From: Geminicoccus sp035556675
GTDB lineage: Bacteria > Pseudomonadota > Alphaproteobacteria > Geminicoccales > Geminicoccaceae
Assembly (NCBI RefSeq): GCF_035556675.1
Contig: NZ_DATMFZ010000366.1
Location: forward strand, 1-17,526
DNA length: 17,526 nt
Direction: 5' to 3'
In this document: one piece after another, positions 14,296 to 17,526 of the stretch
Numbering within the stretch: the stretch's first letter is position 1
Layout: the number at the start of each line of letters is the position of its first letter
Program-made: the position numbers and the translations under genes
The notes under the pieces: model-generated
The model's database searches: none
What the model was told of the DNA's origin: nothing
The model's input: only the letters and a program-made list of their open reading frames with translations

Positions 14296-15492
14296 ATGAC
14301 GGCACATAGCGCGCGCCGCACTTGGCTTGCGGCATTGGGGGGATTGGCGGGGCTGGCCCTGACGGCGGGCATGGCGGGCGGTGCCGCGGCCCAGTCGCTG
14401 GGCGACCTGCCGGAGGAGTTGCAGGCCCTCTACACCGACGGGATCCCGGTGGGCCCGTCCGCCTATGACGACTTCCAGATGCCGGCCAAGCCCTGGCGCT
14501 GGTGTCATTCCGAATCTTACATGGGCAATCCCTGGCGCGTCAGTGCCGCCAACGAGCTGAAGCGGCTGGTCGAGAACGCCAAGGCCGAGGGCTTGGTCTC
14601 CGAGTTCGAGATGTCGGATTCCAACGGCGACGTGACCCAGCAGATCGCGCAGATCCGGGCGTTCATGGACAAGGGCTGCAGCGTCATCACCATGATCGCC
14701 GGCTCGTCCACCGCGCTGAATGACGTAATCGAGGCGGCCTACAAGGCCGGCATCCCGGTGGTGACCACCGCCAGTGCCGTCACCAGCCCCTATGCCCTGA
14801 ACATCCAGCACAATCACAATGTCTGGGGCTACAACATGGGCAAGGGGGTCGCCGCCTACCTGAACGGCCCCGGCAATGTGCTGGAGGTCGAGGGCATCCC
14901 GGGCAGCCCGATCGTCGCCCAGGAGAATTCCGGCGGCGAGCGCGCCTTTGCCGAGCATCCCGACATCACCATCCTGGGCCGGGTCAGCGGCAACTGGACG
15001 GCGAACGTCACCAAGAGCGTGGTGCTGCAGTTCCTGGCCACCAACCCGTCGCCGATCGACGCGGTCTGGACCACCGGCAGCGAGACCCGGGTGATCGCCG
15101 AGGCGTTCGAGGAGGCCGGCCGGCCGGTGCCGCTGATCACCGGCTCCATGTCCGGCGACGCGCTGGGCTACTGGAAGGAGCACCAGGACACGTTCAAGTT
15201 CTACGGCGGCGCCATCCTGCCGACCGTGGCCTCGCACAACACCTACCGCGCGGCGGTGCGGCTGCTCGAAGGCCAGCAGCCGATCGTGAACACGATCATC
15301 GTGCCGGTCCCGGAGATCAAGCAGGAGGACCTTGGCAAGTGGGCCGCCCCCTGCATGACCGTCGAATCCGGCTCGATCTTCCCGATCCCGCCGGCCGATC
15401 CGATCAGCGAGACGATGATGGACGGCTATTTCCGCAAGGGTGCGGGCACCCCCGGCTACGACTTCGCCACCACGCCGGATCCGTGCGGCTGA
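14296..15492 (+). CDS. Periplasmic substrate-binding protein of a CUT2-type ABC importer
   Basis: A 398-aa exported protein of the PBP1 (RbsB/YtfQ-like) class. The signal peptide has a twin-arginine-like start (SARRTWLAAL), a hydrophobic stretch and a probable AAA-Q cleavage near residue 34, so Tat export is possible. Family marks are MGNPWRVSAANELKRL, IAQIRAFMDKGCSVITMIAG, YKAGIPVVTTAS and VWGYNMGKGVAAYL. It is longer than usual (~320 aa), with an added C-terminal tail ending in TTPDPCG; Cys also occurs at RWCHSES and APCMTV, which could form disulfides. ATG 14296 puts the signal peptide at the N-terminus and has GGGGAG about 10 nt upstream; ATG 14245 would add residues before it. It delivers the solute to the divergent permease/ATPase operon. 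Ligand unknown. Confidence 0.9.
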   Translation: MTAHSARRTWLAALGGLAGLALTAGMAGGAAAQSLGDLPEELQALYTDGIPVGPSAYDDFQMPAKPWRWCHSESYMGNPWRVSAANELKRLVENAKAEGLVSEFEMSDSNGDVTQQIAQIRAFMDKGCSVITMIAGSSTALNDVIEAAYKAGIPVVTTASAVTSPYALNIQHNHNVWGYNMGKGVAAYLNGPGNVLEVEGIPGSPIVAQENSGGERAFAEHPDITILGRVSGNWTANVTKSVVLQFLATNPSPIDAVWTTGSETRVIAEAFEEAGRPVPLITGSMSGDALGYWKEHQDTFKFYGGAILPTVASHNTYRAAVRLLEGQQPIVNTIIVPVPEIKQEDLGKWAAPCMTVESGSIFPIPPADPISETMMDGYFRKGAGTPGYDFATTPDPCG

Positions 15493-15503
15493 GCCAAGGC
15501 TGA

Positions 15504-15533
15504 CGGTGGCGGGAGCCTGGCTTCCCGCCACCG
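15504..15533 (+). other. Intergenic hairpin between the binding-protein and M24 genes
   Basis: CGGTGGCGGGA (15504-15514) pairs perfectly over 11 bp with TCCCGCCACCG (15523-15533) around the loop GCCTGGCT, in an 80-nt gap between co-directional genes. No T-tract follows. A hairpin right after a binding-protein gene often attenuates readthrough or protects the upstream mRNA, giving more binding protein than downstream enzyme; that role is inferred here. Confidence 0.5.
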
Positions 15534-15572
15534 GCCCGGCGAGACTGCGGGAGAACAGACGGGAGAAGCGGG

Positions 15573-16697
15573 ATGGACGAGCGACTGCAGCGCACCGCTG
15601 CGGCGGTGGCCGAGGCCGGGGCGGACTGGCTGGTCCTGACCGCACCGGATGCGGTCGCCTATGCCACCGGCCATGTCGTGCCGATCGAGGCCGGCCCCTC
15701 GCCCTTCGCCGGTGGTCCGACGCTCGCCCTGGTCAGCCGCGATGGCACGGCCGGGCTGGTTGCCGCCAATGTCGAGGCGGCTGCCGCGGCGCGTGCCTGG
15801 GTCGACCAGACCGTCATCTATGAGGGCTACGGCTTCGAGCAGCCGGCTCCCTACCCGGCGAACTATCAGGCGGCGGTGGCCGAACTCGTGCGCCGGCTGG
15901 GTGTGCGCGGGCGGATCGCCGCCGATCCGGTGACCTTCCCCGCTTGGCTGGCCGAACTCCTGCCGGCCGATCCCAGGCTCGACGCTACCATGCCCCTGGC
16001 ACGGGCACGGGCCACCAAGACCGCCGCGGAACTCGTGGCCCTGCGCCGCTCGGCGGAGGCCGCGGCGGTGGGCCAGGCCGCATTCGTGCGCGCCTTGCGG
16101 CCCGGTCGCACCGAACTCGCCGTGTTCGCCGAACTGCGCTGTGCGATCGAGGAGTTCGCCGGCGAGCGCGTGCCGATCACCGGCGACTTCGTGTCCGGCG
16201 TGGCCCGGACCGCGGCGTTCACCGGCTGGCCCAATGCCCGCGTGATCGAGGCTGGCGATCCGGTGATGGCCGACCTCGCCCCCAGGATCGCAGGCTATTG
16301 GGGCGATTCCTGCCAAGTGACCGTGGTGGGCACACCGCGGCTTGGCCATGACCGCCTGTACCAAGCATCCAGGGGTGCGCTCGACCTGGCCATGTCGCTC
16401 ATCCGCCCGGGACTGCGCATCGACCGGTTCGATGCCGAGATCCGCGCCCATGTCGCCAAGGCGGGCTACGCCTATCCGCACCATAGCGGGCACTCGATCG
16501 GCACCGCCGTCCACGAGTTCCCGCGCCTGGTGCCCTACGAGACCAGCGCGTTCCAGGAGGACATGGTCGTGCTGGTGGAGCCCGGCGCCTATGACCCGGC
16601 GATTGGCGGGGTGCGCTCGGAATACATGCTGCGGGTCACCGCCACCGGCTGCGAGCCGCTGGCCCCGTTCGACCAGGTGATGGCGGTCGCCGGCTGA
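15573..16697 (+). CDS. M24-family metallohydrolase (creatinase/Xaa-Pro peptidase type)
   Basis: A 374-aa cytosolic protein with the two-domain layout of creatinase/prolidase: an N-terminal domain to ~150, then a pita-bread catalytic domain. All five dinuclear-metal ligands are present: D234 (MADLAPR), D245 (YWGDSC, the usual 11 residues later), H307 (HHSGHSIGTAVHEF), E336 (VLVEPGAYD) and E350 (GVRSEYML). Family members cleave Xaa-Pro dipeptides or C-N bonds in small amides (creatine, ectoine derivatives); the metal set favours a true metalloenzyme over metal-free creatinase. The substrate cannot be read from sequence. It is co-directional with the binding protein, 80 nt downstream, so it probably hydrolyses the imported compound or a product of the PhyH oxygenase. 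ATG 15573 has GGGAG upstream. Confidence 0.88.
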   Translation: MDERLQRTAAAVAEAGADWLVLTAPDAVAYATGHVVPIEAGPSPFAGGPTLALVSRDGTAGLVAANVEAAAAARAWVDQTVIYEGYGFEQPAPYPANYQAAVAELVRRLGVRGRIAADPVTFPAWLAELLPADPRLDATMPLARARATKTAAELVALRRSAEAAAVGQAAFVRALRPGRTELAVFAELRCAIEEFAGERVPITGDFVSGVARTAAFTGWPNARVIEAGDPVMADLAPRIAGYWGDSCQVTVVGTPRLGHDRLYQASRGALDLAMSLIRPGLRIDRFDAEIRAHVAKAGYAYPHHSGHSIGTAVHEFPRLVPYETSAFQEDMVVLVEPGAYDPAIGGVRSEYMLRVTATGCEPLAPFDQVMAVAG

Positions 16698-16725
16698 GCA
16701 CAGCCGGGCTGCCCGGGGCCGGAGG

Positions 16726-17526
16726 TCAGTAGGCGCCGCGCCCCAGCACCACGATCGGGATGGTCTTGAGCAGGATGACCAGGTCGTACCACAGCGACCA
16801 GTTCTTCACGTACCAGCAGTCCAGGTGCACCCGGCGGCGATAGTCGACGTCGTTGCGGCCGCTGATCTGCCAGAGCCCGGTCAGGCCCGGCGTGCATTCG
16901 AAGTAATAGGGCAGGTTGTCGCCGTAGCGGGCCAGCTCCTCCGACACGACCGGGCGCGGCCCCACCAGGCTCATGTCGCCGCGCAGCACGTTCCAGAGCT
17001 GCGGCAGCTCGTCCAGGCTGGTCTGGCGCAGGAATCGGCCGATCGGGGTGATGCGCGGGTCGCTTTCCAGCTTGTGCCGCTCCTCCCATTCCCGCCGGCG
17101 GTCCGGGTCGCGCTCCAGCAGCTCGCGCAGCTTCTCCTCGGCGTCCGGCACCATGGTGCGGAACTTGTAGCAGGTGAACGGCTCGCCGCGCCGGCCGATC
17201 CGGCGATGGCCGAACACCACGCCCCGGCCGGTATCGCGCACCCTGAGCGCGATCCAGGCGAACAGCGGCAAGAGCACGACCAGCAGGATGCTGGCCATCA
17301 CCAGGTCGAAGGCGCGCTTGACCCCCCGGTTCCAGGCACTGGCCAGGTTGTTGTGCAGGCGCAGGGCCAGCACGTCGTGGCTGAAGAAATGGGTGACGCT
17401 GGCGGTCGCCACCGGCAGGCCGCGGATCGGGGATACGATGTCCACCGAGCGGGACGCCAATGCGATCTGCTCGACCAGGCTGGTGTGCCGGTCGGCCTCG
17501 CCCAGCTCCAGGGCGATCACCACGTG
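16726..17526 (-). CDS. Undecaprenyl-phosphate sugar phosphotransferase, WbaP/WcaJ type (partial)
   Basis: The C-terminal ~266 residues; the frame stays open through the window edge (HVVIALELGEAD), so the GTG at 17523 is probably internal. A Rossmann-like stretch precedes the membrane-associated hairpin (RAFDLVMASILLVVLLPLFA). The catalytic domain follows with FGHRRIGRRGEPFTCYKFRTM, DPRITPIGRFLRQTSLDELP (the conserved Asp-Glu pair), MSLVGPRP and PGLTGLWQISGRND. The enzyme moves a sugar-1-phosphate from a nucleotide sugar to undecaprenyl phosphate, the first step of exopolysaccharide or O-antigen synthesis, at the inner membrane. The missing N-terminus probably holds further membrane segments. 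It is convergent with the M24 gene and unrelated to the transport locus; it likely marks the end of a polysaccharide cluster outside the window. Confidence 0.93.
   Translation of the reverse strand, partial: HVVIALELGEADRHTSLVEQIALASRSVDIVSPIRGLPVATASVTHFFSHDVLALRLHNNLASAWNRGVKRAFDLVMASILLVVLLPLFAWIALRVRDTGRGVVFGHRRIGRRGEPFTCYKFRTMVPDAEEKLRELLERDPDRRREWEERHKLESDPRITPIGRFLRQTSLDELPQLWNVLRGDMSLVGPRPVVSEELARYGDNLPYYFECTPGLTGLWQISGRNDVDYRRRVHLDCWYVKNWSLWYDLVILLKTIPIVVLGRGAY

Noticed and set aside
16704..16716. CCGGG/CCCGG mini-hairpin between the M24 and sugar-transferase genes as a terminator
   Set aside because: Only 5 bp with a 3-nt loop and no T-tract; such a match is common by chance in this composition.

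Overview
The window is G+C-rich DNA with tightly packed, often overlapping genes, as in an alphaproteobacterial chromosome. A Rhodospirillales/Geminicoccaceae-like source is a guess from gene content and composition only. I see no tRNA, rRNA, CRISPR array, transposase or integrase. The window cuts a gene at each end.

Layout. (1) 1-1400: the C-terminal end of a Gfo/Idh/MocA-type oxidoreductase overlaps (ATGA) an MT-A70-type adenine methyltransferase, followed by a small uncharacterised gene. (2) 1520-2965: a class III nucleotide cyclase with an N-terminal zinc-ribbon/DUF5939-type region and all canonical catalytic residues. (3) 3071-5787: a secreted YHYH-domain protein and a divergent XRE-type regulator, separated by a strikingly A+T-rich spacer with nested inverted repeats; this looks like a separate, possibly acquired, unit. 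(4) 5827-8571: two tandem secreted paralogues of the endonuclease/exonuclease/phosphatase (EEP) fold. The upstream copy keeps the catalytic motifs and the downstream copy has lost several of them.

(5) 8625-16697: a solute uptake and catabolism locus. A LacI-type repressor is divergent from a phytanoyl-CoA-dioxygenase-like (PhyH) Fe(II)/2-oxoglutarate enzyme. Facing it is a four-gene minus-strand operon for a CUT2/RbsA-YtfR-type ABC importer: two separate half-size ATPases, then two permeases. Divergent from that operon are the periplasmic binding protein and an M24 (creatinase/Xaa-Pro-type) metallohydrolase. LacI-type 14-bp operator candidates, 10/14 alike, lie in both divergent promoter regions, so I infer that the LacI protein controls the whole locus. 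The ATPase is split into two genes with complementary degeneracy: the first half has the Walker A/B motifs, the second half has the intact LSGGNQQ signature. One composite ATP site should therefore be active. The substrate is unknown. The PhyH oxygenase and the M24 hydrolase suggest something that is hydroxylated or demethylated and then hydrolysed at a C-N bond, rather than a plain sugar.

(6) 16726-end: the C-terminal part of a WbaP/WcaJ-type undecaprenyl-phosphate sugar phosphotransferase, probably the edge of a polysaccharide cluster.

Gaps between convergent genes mostly carry G+C-rich hairpins without clear U-tracts, listed as possible terminators.
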